Source: Enterobacter asburiae | GTDB lineage: Bacteria > Pseudomonadota > Gammaproteobacteria > Enterobacterales > Enterobacteriaceae | DNA: 64,000 nucleotides | Assembly (NCBI RefSeq): GCF_021440515.1 | Contig: NZ_JAKCMV010000010.1 | Location: 1-64,000 of the forward strand | Direction: 5' to 3' | Part shown: positions 52,247-60,703 of the stretch, piece after piece | Position numbering within the stretch: position 1 is the first letter of the stretch | Layout: the number at the start of each line of letters is the position of its first letter | Notes under the pieces: generated by a model | What the model saw: the letters and a program-made list of their open reading frames with translations, nothing else | Databases searched by the model: none | What the model was told of the DNA's origin: nothing | Program-made: the position numbers and the translations under genes

Positions 52247-54882
52247 TGTTGTTCCTCACTTTCCTTGCTTGTCGAACTGCGGGTCGTCGGTATCGCCGCG
52301 TGTTGCTCTAACCAGGTTTGCAGATTGTCCCCAAAACGCAGGCTGCGCCACAGGGTAAAGACGTTTTCCTGATGGGTATAGTTAAGATTAACGGAACTGC
52401 TTTTGCCGTCCACCCGGCTGGTACCCTTGAGGGTCGCCCGCATGGTTAACTCCCCCAGATTATCTAAATTGATTCTCGTCCACGACTGGGAAATTTCCAT
52501 ATAGCGGAGCCAGTTAATGGCTGCCCCGGCCACCATATTATCCTCCACGATAGCGTCCGCCGTGTCTTTATCAATGCGGAGGGTCATCGGGCCGGGGTTA
52601 GTGAGCCAGCCGTCCTTGACGATCCACTTTTCGTTATCGAGCCAGAACGGCAGCGCGCCGCTCACCGGGCCGGACATCGTAAACTGCTTAGGATTCACCG
52701 CGCTGATAAGTTCGCTGGTGGACACGTTGTTTACGCGCAGCAGCGCCGGGTCGTGCTGCGGCATTCGCAGCTGCTGCATGGTTATTTTGCCGCCGAGGGC
52801 GTCCACGCTGACGTTGGTGAGCAGCAGCGGGTTCTCTTCGCTCCAGGGATAGTCGCCCTGTAGATCCGCCGTGATATTGCGTGCGGTAATCAGGTTCACC
52901 ACTTCGCCAATCCGCAGGGTGACCGGGCCGCGCGTGCCCAGCGACCAGGTGCCTTCGCTAAAGCGGAACGGCAGCACAAAATCCACGCCGTTGATTTGGT
53001 TGTCGGGCATCCAGGCGCTGCCGGATTTCAGCACGCCGTGCCCGCCCGCCTCGAAGCCCTGTCCGGCTGCGGCAGAAAACGCCACCTGCGCGTAAAGATC
53101 GCCGCCGCGCAGCGTCATTTTCCAGTCCGCCGGGACCAGCGGCTGAAACACGCTGAGAGATTGCTTCGGCCACCAGGCCTGACCACGCAGGCGCTCCCCG
53201 TCCCAGCGGCCGTTCACCTGCACCGGGCCGATGGCCTCGGCATGAAGATCGCCCTTAAACTGGAACAGCGTCGGGTCGACGCCCTCCACGCTAAAGGTCA
53301 GCACCGACGGGGGAAGCACGCTGCCGCCGGAAAACGCGGTTTGCCCGGCGTTCAGGGCCAGCGCGCCGCTAAAGTGCGGATCGGCAGGGTCACGCGACCA
53401 GCGAACCGGTTTATCCAGCACCAGGCGCGGCTTGCTGACCAGCATGGTGCCGTACTGGAGTTTATCGAACCCGGTGGAGAGATCGGTCAGCTCAATCACC
53501 CGATCGCGCCACTCGCCCTTCCCGGCAACGTCCCAGCGCGCGTTCATCGGCGTGAAGTTGCCTTTACCCCAGTAGCGCCACGCCCACAGGCCGTTATCCG
53601 GCAAGAAGTCGGTGGCCTGCCCGTCCAGATGCAGGTCAAAATCGCCCATCTCATTTTCGTGGGCCCGCAAAATGGCCTGAAGGCGGCCGTCGACGCCCTT
53701 TTGGGTGAGCTTGACGCCCGCCAGCGGCCAGCGGATCTCGTCGATATCAAGCGAATCGATAATGCGGCCGCGCGAACGCAGCAGCGCGCCCGGCTCAAAG
53801 GTCAGTTGGGGGTCGCTCAGGCTCCCGGTCAGCTTTGCCGGAAGCTTCGCGTAGAGGATCAGATCGTTTTGCTTCGCCTCGCCGTTCAGGTACAGCGGCA
53901 TGTTGCTGTTATCCATGCTCAGGGTGCCTGGGCCGATATTGAGCACCGCATTGCCTTTGCCCGCATCGCCCTGAGTCAGCACGTTCAGGCGGCCTGTCAG
54001 GGTGGCTTTCTCCAGCCCCTGCTGCCAGTTGTCGACCTTCAGGCCGACGCGTCCGCTGAGCGGCATTCCGGAGAGCTGCCAGTTCCAGCGCCCGTCGCTG
54101 ATGGTGAACCGTTCGCGGGTGAGCTGCCACGGCAGGTCAAGCAGCGGATCGGGATTATTGCGGGCGATCACCAGCAGCTGCCCCTGATTCTCCTGCCAGT
54201 CGAGATCGGCATCCACCAGCGAATCGAGCTGCGGCGCGTTAAAGGTGGCCTCCGCGTGGCCTTTCACCGGCACGCCGTCCGGCACCAGCGGCATCGTAAA
54301 CTCACCCACCAGGGTGACGGGCTGCGGTTGGTCAGGTAACTGAACCTGAAGCTTACTGACCGTCAGCGCCTGTCCGCGCAGTTGTCCCTCAAAGTTGACC
54401 TGCTCGCCGTTATAGCTCACCTGCTGACGCTCAGGCGTGAGCGATACCTTGAGCTCGCCCTGCCACTGCTGCCAGGGGGATAAGGTCAGTCGGTGAACGG
54501 TCAGCCAGGTATTGGGCAGCAGCGCTTGCCACTGCGCCAGGGTTTTGGGCGCGGTGGTGGACGGTTCACTTTCCGGTAATTTGTTCAGACAGGCGGTATT
54601 GAGATCGAGCGAGGCGATATCCAGCGCCCAGCGGCTCGGGTGCGTCAGCGTGGCGTTTTTCAGCCTCGCGATTTCGCAATCCTCTACCAGATAGCGAAGA
54701 TCGGGAATAACGAGAGAATGGCGCGTCAGGCGCGGGCTTTCTTCAAAGGCGATGCGCGTCCCGACGGGGAGCCAGATCCCGGCCAGTCGGGGGACCCACT
54801 GCGCGAGCGTCATCAGCAGCGTCAGCGGCAGCAGTATCAACAGCAGTAATAGCGCGATCGCGGCTTTATATTTACCCTTCAT
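52243..54882 (-). CDS. ydbH: AsmA-like inter-membrane phospholipid transport protein YdbH
   Basis: An 879-residue protein with one N-terminal membrane helix (about 7-28) and a long periplasmic beta-rich body, the form of AsmA-like proteins that carry phospholipid across the periplasm (redundant with TamB and YhdP in E. coli). The C-terminus ends in an acidic and serine-rich tail (STSKESEEQQ). It heads the ydbH-ynbE-ydbL operon. Confidence 0.93.
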   Translation of the reverse strand: MKGKYKAAIALLLLLILLPLTLLMTLAQWVPRLAGIWLPVGTRIAFEESPRLTRHSLVIPDLRYLVEDCEIARLKNATLTHPSRWALDIASLDLNTACLNKLPESEPSTTAPKTLAQWQALLPNTWLTVHRLTLSPWQQWQGELKVSLTPERQQVSYNGEQVNFEGQLRGQALTVSKLQVQLPDQPQPVTLVGEFTMPLVPDGVPVKGHAEATFNAPQLDSLVDADLDWQENQGQLLVIARNNPDPLLDLPWQLTRERFTISDGRWNWQLSGMPLSGRVGLKVDNWQQGLEKATLTGRLNVLTQGDAGKGNAVLNIGPGTLSMDNSNMPLYLNGEAKQNDLILYAKLPAKLTGSLSDPQLTFEPGALLRSRGRIIDSLDIDEIRWPLAGVKLTQKGVDGRLQAILRAHENEMGDFDLHLDGQATDFLPDNGLWAWRYWGKGNFTPMNARWDVAGKGEWRDRVIELTDLSTGFDKLQYGTMLVSKPRLVLDKPVRWSRDPADPHFSGALALNAGQTAFSGGSVLPPSVLTFSVEGVDPTLFQFKGDLHAEAIGPVQVNGRWDGERLRGQAWWPKQSLSVFQPLVPADWKMTLRGGDLYAQVAFSAAAGQGFEAGGHGVLKSGSAWMPDNQINGVDFVLPFRFSEGTWSLGTRGPVTLRIGEVVNLITARNITADLQGDYPWSEENPLLLTNVSVDALGGKITMQQLRMPQHDPALLRVNNVSTSELISAVNPKQFTMSGPVSGALPFWLDNEKWIVKDGWLTNPGPMTLRIDKDTADAIVEDNMVAGAAINWLRYMEISQSWTRINLDNLGELTMRATLKGTSRVDGKSSSVNLNYTHQENVFTLWRSLRFGDNLQTWLEQHAAIPTTRSSTSKESEEQQ

Positions 54883-55200
54883 GGGCAGTTAATATCCTGA
54901 TTTAGAGAATGAATTAAGCCGATAAAGCCAGCCATTGTCGCATGTTTATCCTGCCAGATGAACCCGGTGCCATCTTTAAAAATAGAAGGTCTTACGCGCG
55001 GCGTCAGGAAATTAGCATAGCACCGCGCCCCCGGTGATGACCGGTAAATAAGCCAAAACGGTTCCGCGAATACCATCGAGTCAAAGACCAGAAATGCTCT
55101 AAAATGATTGATAGAACTTATTGATATCAATGCCATTTGAGAAATAGTAAGATTATTTTAATCATGCTAATGTGAATGCAAAATCACTGGAGAAAGTCTT
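54883..55200. other. Divergent intergenic region ydbH/ldhA
   Basis: A 318-bp spacer. The ldhA-proximal half is AT-rich and holds the perfect palindrome ATTGATATCAAT (55120-55131), made of abutting FNR-like TTGAT halves without the 4-bp spacer a true FNR site needs. A TTGAGA -35-like element lies at 55136. No gene is supported here. Confidence 0.4.
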
Positions 55201-56190
55201 ATGAAACTCGCGGTTTATAGCACAAAGCAGTACGACAAAAAGTATCTGCAACATGTTAACGAGACCTATGGATTCGAACTTGAATTTTTCGACTTTCTGC
55301 TGACCGAAAAAACGGCCAAAACGGCGCACGGCTGTGAAGCGGTTTGTATTTTTGTGAACGACGACGGCAGCCGCCCGGTTCTCGAAGAGCTGAAAAAGCA
55401 GGGCGTGAAGTATGTTGCCCTACGCTGCGCGGGCTTTAACAACGTCGACCTGGACGCGGCTAAAGAGCTGGGCCTGAAGGTGGTGCGCGTACCGGCCTAC
55501 TCCCCGGAAGCGGTCGCAGAGCATGCCATCGGCATGATGATGTCCTTGAACCGTCGTATTCACCGCGCCTATCAGCGTACCCGTGACGCCAACTTCTCGC
55601 TTGAGGGGCTGACCGGCTTCACCATGTACGGTAAAACCGCAGGCGTGATCGGTACCGGGAAGATCGGCGTTGCCGCGCTGCGTATTCTAAAAGGTTTCGG
55701 GATGCGTCTGCTGGCGTTTGATCCGTATCCAAGCGCGGCGGCGCTGGATCTGGGCGTGGAGTACGTCGACCTGCCGACGCTGTTCTCGCAGTCGGACGTG
55801 ATCTCCCTGCACTGCCCGCTGACCCCGGAAAACTACCATCTGCTTAACCAGTCGGCGTTTGACCAGATGAAAGACGGCGTGATGATCATTAACACCAGCC
55901 GCGGCGGGTTGATTGATTCACAGGCGGCGATTGAAGCCCTGAAAACGCAGAAAATTGGCGCGCTGGGTATGGACGTGTATGAGAACGAACGCGACCTGTT
56001 CTTTGAAGATAAGTCTAACGATGTTATTCAGGATGACGTGTTCCGTCGCCTCTCCGCCTGCCACAACGTGCTCTTTACCGGCCATCAGGCGTTCCTGACC
56101 GCCGAAGCGCTGATCAGCATTTCGGAAACCACGCTTGGCAATTTGCAGCAGCTGGAAAAGGGCGAAGAGTGCCCGAACGCCATCGTCTGA
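55201..56190 (+). CDS. ldhA: Fermentative D-lactate dehydrogenase
   Basis: A 329-residue NAD-dependent enzyme reducing pyruvate to D-lactate in fermentation. D-2-hydroxyacid dehydrogenase motifs: the Rossmann loop GVIGTGKIGVAALRIL (about 148-163), the catalytic Arg in INTSRGGLIDS, Glu in the DVYENERD region and the His in FTGHQAFLT. It matches E. coli LdhA throughout. A GGAGAAAG ribosome site is present and a terminator follows. hslJ, which follows ldhA in E. coli, is absent. Confidence 0.96.
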   Translation: MKLAVYSTKQYDKKYLQHVNETYGFELEFFDFLLTEKTAKTAHGCEAVCIFVNDDGSRPVLEELKKQGVKYVALRCAGFNNVDLDAAKELGLKVVRVPAYSPEAVAEHAIGMMMSLNRRIHRAYQRTRDANFSLEGLTGFTMYGKTAGVIGTGKIGVAALRILKGFGMRLLAFDPYPSAAALDLGVEYVDLPTLFSQSDVISLHCPLTPENYHLLNQSAFDQMKDGVMIINTSRGGLIDSQAAIEALKTQKIGALGMDVYENERDLFFEDKSNDVIQDDVFRRLSACHNVLFTGHQAFLTAEALISISETTLGNLQQLEKGEECPNAIV

Positions 56191-56200
56191 GAAGAAACTC

Positions 56201-56223
56201 ACGGCAACCTCGGTTGCCGTTTT
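56201..56223 (+). terminator. Terminator after ldhA
   Basis: A perfect 9-bp stem ACGGCAACC / GGTTGCCGT with a 2-nt apparent loop, followed by TTTTAG. Confidence 0.85.
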
Positions 56224-56247
56224 AGTCTCTGTTCCTCTCCGTGAGGA

Positions 56248-56460
56248 TCAGTGGTGGGGCAACTCGCCGTTGCTGTGTTTTGGCCCGATACGTCCGGCCT
56301 CTATTAAGATCTCTTCCATAAGTTCTTCAAGACACTCTTTCCCGTGGTGTTCACAGATGAGGTGAACCTGTCGGGAAATCTCCTCGGATTCCATTCCATC
56401 GCACAGGGCCGACTTCAGCATTAAGCAGGCCCACCGTTTTGCTTCAGAATGAGTCAGCAT
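56248..56460 (-). CDS. Unknown small protein (70 aa)
   Basis: I do not recognise the family. The product is hydrophilic and helix-prone (MLTHSEAKRWACLMLKSALC ... HLICEHHGKECLEELMEEIL), with four cysteines and several histidines, and acidic overall. CHH-like spacing suggests possible metal binding but no known motif fits. A GGGAGGGGTT stretch just upstream of the ATG is a good ribosome site. It is convergent with ldhA and shares its terminator region. Confidence 0.6.
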   Translation of the reverse strand: MLTHSEAKRWACLMLKSALCDGMESEEISRQVHLICEHHGKECLEELMEEILIEAGRIGPKHSNGELPHH

Positions 56461-56544
56461 AACCCCTCCCGATATATGGCATCTCTCTAAGCATAGCTCC
56501 CGGCAAACGAGGCAGGGTTTAAAATTGTTTCTGTTTGTGCGCGA

Positions 56545-56570
56545 TCAAAAAACCGGGCATGACGCCCGGT
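56545..56570 (-). terminator. Terminator after the low-GC lipoprotein gene
   Basis: The stem ACCGGGC / GCCCGGT with loop ATGAC; on the minus strand it is followed by TTTTTTGATC. It lies 30 bp past the lipoprotein stop. Confidence 0.85.
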
Positions 56571-56599
56571 ATATGAAATCGCGAGTGATAGTGGCGGGT

Positions 56600-57424
56600 T
56601 TAATGGGTGCCGTATTTAGCCTGGAGCATATCTAAGCGTTTCTGATCTTCATCACTAAACTCGCCTGCATCGAACAGAACCTTGCCATCAGGACCATCTA
56701 ATCTCATTACTTGCACGGTGAAAATAGCATCCTCAGGTGCTTTGAACGTGTACCAGGCTGAACCCATGGCGGGTTCTAAAGCCCAATCACCTTTTTCACC
56801 TGGTTCAAGTCCTCCTGGAATAGAATAACTGAACCCATCCACTAACCATGGGACAGAACGATCCGGAGAGGCAATTTTGCCTAAAAAATAGACTGTGGAT
56901 ATCGACGCGTTGGTGCCATTCTTAACGCTAATATTAATTACAGGTTTTGAACCACCATATTCATACTTTCGAAAAGAGAAGCCTCCCTTAGTAATAACAA
57001 AAGGCTTTAGACCTTCTTTTGCTTTCAAGGCCTTAGACTGCTTGTCCTTGAGCGCAGCAATTTCCTGCAAAGCTTGTTGCTTCTTTTCCTCAGCTCTTTT
57101 TGACTCAATTGCTTTCGCTTCTTTTATTATTTCCTCACCCGTTTTCCCATTCAACGCTTCTTTTGTTTTTTCAGCTTGCAGGTTTGCTATTGCATCTCCA
57201 TCACCGGAAAAGTTACCCGCCATCAGCGCTTTCAAATCGATGCTGTTCATCACAACGGTCGTTGCAGCATCGGTAAATTCTTGTCTCTGCGCCTCAGTCA
57301 ACGATTCCCTTACCTTCTGCATCGATTCCTGCATCGTTTCTGGGGTAGAGGCATCAATTTTTGGTTTATCACAGCCTGTAAGCATTAATGCGAAACCACA
57401 TACTAACAATAATTTTTTCACCAT
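56600..57424 (-). CDS. Low-GC lipoprotein, DUF6694-like
   Basis: A 274-residue predicted lipoprotein: the signal peptide MVKKLLLVCGFALMLTGC gives a lipobox LTGC with Cys18. Residues about 25-145 are helical and charged (a coiled-coil stretch rich in Glu, Lys and Ala), and the C-terminal ~120 residues are a beta-rich domain (FSFRKYEYGGSKPVINISVKNGT). The N-terminal part resembles DUF6694 lipoproteins (DKPKIDASTPETMQESMQKVRESL). Its base composition is visibly lower in GC than all neighbours, suggesting recent acquisition. Its leader can fold into two alternative hairpins next to the ribosome site. Confidence 0.8.
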   Translation of the reverse strand: MVKKLLLVCGFALMLTGCDKPKIDASTPETMQESMQKVRESLTEAQRQEFTDAATTVVMNSIDLKALMAGNFSGDGDAIANLQAEKTKEALNGKTGEEIIKEAKAIESKRAEEKKQQALQEIAALKDKQSKALKAKEGLKPFVITKGGFSFRKYEYGGSKPVINISVKNGTNASISTVYFLGKIASPDRSVPWLVDGFSYSIPGGLEPGEKGDWALEPAMGSAWYTFKAPEDAIFTVQVMRLDGPDGKVLFDAGEFSDEDQKRLDMLQAKYGTH

Positions 57425-57430
57425 TTTTCC

Positions 57431-57465
57431 CTTGGTTATTATGTACTAATAACATGATAACCAAG
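57431..57465 (-). promoter_or_regulatory. Alternative hairpins in the lipoprotein mRNA leader
   Basis: A perfect 9-bp pair (CTTGGTTAT 57431-57439, ATAACCAAG 57457-57465) encloses and competes with a second perfect pair (GTTATTA 57435-57441, TAATAAC 57447-57453). The larger hairpin pairs part of the AAGG ribosome site, 6-9 nt before the ATG at 57424. Confidence 0.4.
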
Positions 57466-57496
57466 ACAGGAATAAAAGTAACGCACAGGAGTAATA

Positions 57497-57571
57497 ATGA
57501 CTTTTTGGCAAAAGGCCCACTTATTGCACCTTCCTCCTCGGATATCCAAAAATCATGCGCTCCGGACATAG
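57497..57571 (+). CDS. Possible 24-residue small protein
   Basis: A short open frame with an exact AGGAG 5 nt before the ATG, encoding 24 residues (begins MTFWQKAHLLHL, ends NHALRT). Four bases after the stop is an intrinsic terminator. It lies on the plus strand in a gap between two minus-strand genes, so the terminator has no other gene to serve. I recognise no homologue. It could instead be a small RNA gene. Support is positional only, and no clear promoter was found. Confidence 0.35.
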   Translation: MTFWQKAHLLHLPPRISKNHALRT

Positions 57572-57574
57572 TAG

Positions 57575-57598
57575 GTCTGCCCGCGAGCAGGCTTTTTT
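57575..57598 (+). terminator. Orphan plus-strand terminator
   Basis: GTCTGC-CCGCGA-GCAGGC (6 bp, one G-U pair) followed by TTTTTTATT. No annotated plus-strand gene precedes it except the 24-codon candidate. Confidence 0.65.
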
Positions 57599-57633
57599 AT
57601 TACCCCTTAAAATAATTTGGGGGTTGAAAATAC

Positions 57634-57663
57634 CAAAAAAAAAACCGGGCACTGCGCCCGGTT
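57634..57663 (-). terminator. Terminator after dcp
   Basis: A perfect 8-bp stem AACCGGGC / GCCCGGTT with loop ACTGC; on the minus strand it is followed by at least eight T. Confidence 0.9.
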
Positions 57664-57684
57664 CTGTTTATTCATAAAATATCG

Positions 57685-59724
57685 TTATTCACTTAACCCA
57701 CGATTTTTCAACATCGGTTCAATTTCCGGGTCGTGTCCGCGCCATTCCCGGTATAACGCTTCCAGATCGCTGCTGTTGCCGCGCGACAATATCGCCTCGC
57801 GGAATGTCTGGCCGTTTTCGCGGGTTAATCCGCCCTGCTCCACAAACCACTGGTAGCCGTCGTCCGCCAGCATCTGCGTCCACAGGTAGGCGTAATACCC
57901 CGCCGCATAGCCGCCGCCGAAAATATGCGCAAAGTAGCTGCTGCGATAGCGCGGCGGAACGGCTGGCAGATCCAGCCCCTCTTTTTTCAGCGCCTGCGCT
58001 TCAAATGCCTCGACGTCGTCCACGCTCTCCTGCGCGCCAACGGCGTGCCAGTTCATGTCCAGAAGCGCCGCGCTCAGCAGTTCGGTCATGTCGTAGCCTT
58101 TGTTGAACTGGGTGGCGTTGAGCATCTTGTCGCGCAGCGCCGCAGGCATCGGTTCCCCGGTCTGATAGTGACGCGCGTAGTTCGCAAACACCTGCGGATG
58201 GCTCGCCCAGTGCTCGTTGATCTGCGACGGGAATTCCACGAAATCGCGCGGCGTATTGGTGCCCGACAGCGTGGCGTAGCGCTGGCTGGCAAACAGCCCG
58301 TGCAGGGTATGGCCAAATTCGTGGAACAGGGTTATCACGTCGTCCCAGGAGATCAGCGCCGTCTGCCCGCTCGCCGGCTTCTGGTAATTACAGACGTTGT
58401 AGATCACCGGGCGTACGGCGAACTCATAAGACTGCTCGACGAAATTCCCCATCCACGCCCCGCCGCCTTTGGAGTCGCGCGCGAAGAAGTCGCCGTAGAA
58501 CAGCGCCATGCCTTCCCCGGTGTGGTCGAAAATCTCCCAGACGCGCACGTCCGGGTGATAGACCGGAATATCAAAACGTTCGGTAAAGGTAATGCCAAAC
58601 AGCTGCGTGGCGGCCCAGAACACACCGTCTTGCAGCACCTTATCGAGGGCGAAGTAAGGTTTGATCTGCGACTCGTCCAGCGCGTATTTGCCCAGCCGCA
58701 CGCGCTCGGCGTAAAACGCCCAGTCCCACGCCTGCGCCGTGAATCCGCCCTGCTCGTCATCAATCACTTTCTGGATATCCTCCAGCTCGCGCTCTGCACG
58801 CGCCCGCGCCGCCGGGACGATGCCGCGCATAAAGTGCAGGGCGGCCTCCGGGGTTTTCGCCATCTGATCGGCGGTGCTCCAGCTCGCATAGCTGTCGAAG
58901 CCTAACAGACTGGCCTGACGCGCCCGCAGGGTTACAAGACGGCGGACCAGCTCGCGAGTGTCGTTTTCATCCCCTTTCTGGGTGCGCGTCCAGCCTGCCT
59001 TAAACAGGTTTTCCCGCGTCTGGCGATCGATCAGGGCTGACAGCGCAGGCTGCTGGGTGGTATTCAGCAGCGGAATTAACCAGCGACCGTTCAGCCCCTT
59101 CTCCGCTGCCGCCTGCGCGGCGGTGGCGATCTCATCGGCGCTTAATCCGTCAAGCTGGTGGGCGTAATCCACCACCAGCCCGCCGGATTTATCCGCCGCC
59201 AGCAGGCGCTGGTTAAACTGGCTGGTGAGAGAGGCAGATTCGGTATTCAGCGCCTTAAGCTCCGCTTTTTCATCGGCACTCAGGCGCGCGCCAGCCAGCA
59301 CAAACCGCTGGTGCGTTTCGTCCACCAGGCGGCGGGACTCTGCATCCAGCGCATCGTTTTGCGCTTTAACCGCCTCGACACGGGCAAATAGGGTGTCGTT
59401 CAGCCAGATATCGTTCGCCAGCCCCGCCAGCTCGGTGGAGAAGGCCTCGTCCAGCTCCTGCAAATAGTCATTGGTATGGGCAGAGGTCATCGCGAAAAAG
59501 ACGCTGGTGACGCGGGAGAGCATCGCCCCGCTCTTTTCCAGCGCCAGCACGGTGTTGTTGAAGTCCGGTGCGGCGGTCTGGGCGATGATGGCGTCAATCT
59601 CGGCGCGCTTCTGGCGCATGGCTTCGTCAAAGGCCGGGCGATAGTGGCTATCGTCGATGACGTCAAAACGGGGGGCCTGATAAGGCAGCAGGCTGGTTTC
59701 AAAAAAGGGATTGTTCACCGACAT
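57685..59724 (-). CDS. dcp: Peptidyl-dipeptidase Dcp
   Basis: A 679-residue M3-family zinc metallopeptidase removing C-terminal dipeptides from oligopeptides. The zinc motif HEFGHTLHGLF and the downstream Glu ligand region, plus TNTPRDFVEFPSQINEHW and the C-terminal YRSSYFAHIFGGGYAAGYYAY, match E. coli Dcp along its length. No signal peptide is seen. It is divergent from ydfG, as in E. coli. Confidence 0.96.
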   Translation of the reverse strand: MSVNNPFFETSLLPYQAPRFDVIDDSHYRPAFDEAMRQKRAEIDAIIAQTAAPDFNNTVLALEKSGAMLSRVTSVFFAMTSAHTNDYLQELDEAFSTELAGLANDIWLNDTLFARVEAVKAQNDALDAESRRLVDETHQRFVLAGARLSADEKAELKALNTESASLTSQFNQRLLAADKSGGLVVDYAHQLDGLSADEIATAAQAAAEKGLNGRWLIPLLNTTQQPALSALIDRQTRENLFKAGWTRTQKGDENDTRELVRRLVTLRARQASLLGFDSYASWSTADQMAKTPEAALHFMRGIVPAARARAERELEDIQKVIDDEQGGFTAQAWDWAFYAERVRLGKYALDESQIKPYFALDKVLQDGVFWAATQLFGITFTERFDIPVYHPDVRVWEIFDHTGEGMALFYGDFFARDSKGGGAWMGNFVEQSYEFAVRPVIYNVCNYQKPASGQTALISWDDVITLFHEFGHTLHGLFASQRYATLSGTNTPRDFVEFPSQINEHWASHPQVFANYARHYQTGEPMPAALRDKMLNATQFNKGYDMTELLSAALLDMNWHAVGAQESVDDVEAFEAQALKKEGLDLPAVPPRYRSSYFAHIFGGGYAAGYYAYLWTQMLADDGYQWFVEQGGLTRENGQTFREAILSRGNSSDLEALYREWRGHDPEIEPMLKNRGLSE

Positions 59725-59866
59725 CGTTTACTCCTGAAAACGGGTTTTCCACCAGAGTAGGCCAGCCCGCCATCGCCTGCAATCTCGTTATACAAATGTT
59801 GCCTTACCGCACTCCCCGGGAGCATGCTATGGTAATACAACATAAAAAGCGTTGAGGAACAGTGAC

Positions 59867-60613
59867 ATGATTATTTTAGTTACCGGAGCAACCGCGGGTT
59901 TTGGTGAAAGCATCACGCGTCGCTTCGTTGCCAACGGGCATAAAGTGATTGCTACCGGCCGCCGTCAGGAGCGTTTACAGGAGCTGAAAGACGAGCTGGG
60001 CGACAGCATTCTGACCGCGCAGCTGGACGTGCGTAACCGCGCCGCCATTGAAGAGATGATTGCGAACCTGCCTGCCGACTGGCGCGCCATCGACGTGCTG
60101 GTCAACAACGCCGGTCTGGCGCTGGGCATGGAGCCTGCGCACCGCGCGAGCGTGGAAGACTGGGAAAACATGATCGACACCAACAACAAAGGGCTGGTGT
60201 ACATGACCCGCGCCGTGCTGCCCGGCATGGTTGAGCGCAATCGCGGTCATATCATTAACATCGGCTCTACCGCAGGCAGCTGGCCTTACGCGGGCGGCAA
60301 CGTCTACGGCGCGACCAAAGCCTTCGTTCGCCAGTTCAGCCTGAACCTGCGCACCGACCTGCACGGCACCGCGGTGCGCGTCACGGATATCGAGCCGGGC
60401 CTGGTGGGCGGCACCGAGTTCTCCAACGTGCGCTTCAAGGGCGATGACGCGAAAGCGGATAAGACCTACGAAAACGCTAACGCCCTGACGGCAGAAGATG
60501 TGACCGAAGCGGTCTGGTGGGTGTCGACGCTGCCTGCGCACGTCAATATCAACACCGTTGAGATGATGCCGGTCAGCCAGACCTACGCTGGTCTTAGCGT
60601 GCATCGCGGCTAA
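59867..60613 (+). CDS. ydfG: NADP-dependent 3-hydroxy acid dehydrogenase YdfG
   Basis: A 248-residue short-chain dehydrogenase oxidising L-allo-threonine, serine and 3-hydroxypropionate-type acids and reducing malonic semialdehyde. The nucleotide motif TGATAGFGESI is at 7-17, and the catalytic Tyr and Lys are in VYGATK, preceded by the catalytic Ser region INIGSTAG. ATG 59867 (MIILVTG) gives the E. coli length; an in-frame GTG- or TTG-type start 15 bp upstream is unlikely. Confidence 0.95.
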   Translation: MIILVTGATAGFGESITRRFVANGHKVIATGRRQERLQELKDELGDSILTAQLDVRNRAAIEEMIANLPADWRAIDVLVNNAGLALGMEPAHRASVEDWENMIDTNNKGLVYMTRAVLPGMVERNRGHIINIGSTAGSWPYAGGNVYGATKAFVRQFSLNLRTDLHGTAVRVTDIEPGLVGGTEFSNVRFKGDDAKADKTYENANALTAEDVTEAVWWVSTLPAHVNINTVEMMPVSQTYAGLSVHRG

Positions 60614-60703
60614 TTTGCCCTTCCCGGCCTGCGGGCCGGGTCTGGGATGACGGTCAAAAGAATGGTAGTATGCCCGGGTTAACTCTCTGAGAAATCACAA
60701 CCC

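Noticed and set aside
55120-55131. FNR site in front of ldhA
   Set aside because: ATTGATATCAAT lacks the 4-bp spacer of FNR boxes; kept only as a palindrome of unknown meaning.
54879-55136. 85-codon minus-strand frame upstream of ydbH
   Set aside because: No ribosome site, low-complexity composition, and it overlaps the ydbH start; the region is better read as a divergent promoter.
57369-57615. Two longer frames (66 codons minus, 75 codons plus) over the lipoprotein start region
   Set aside because: Neither has a ribosome site; both run through the hairpins and the terminator and overlap the lipoprotein coding start.
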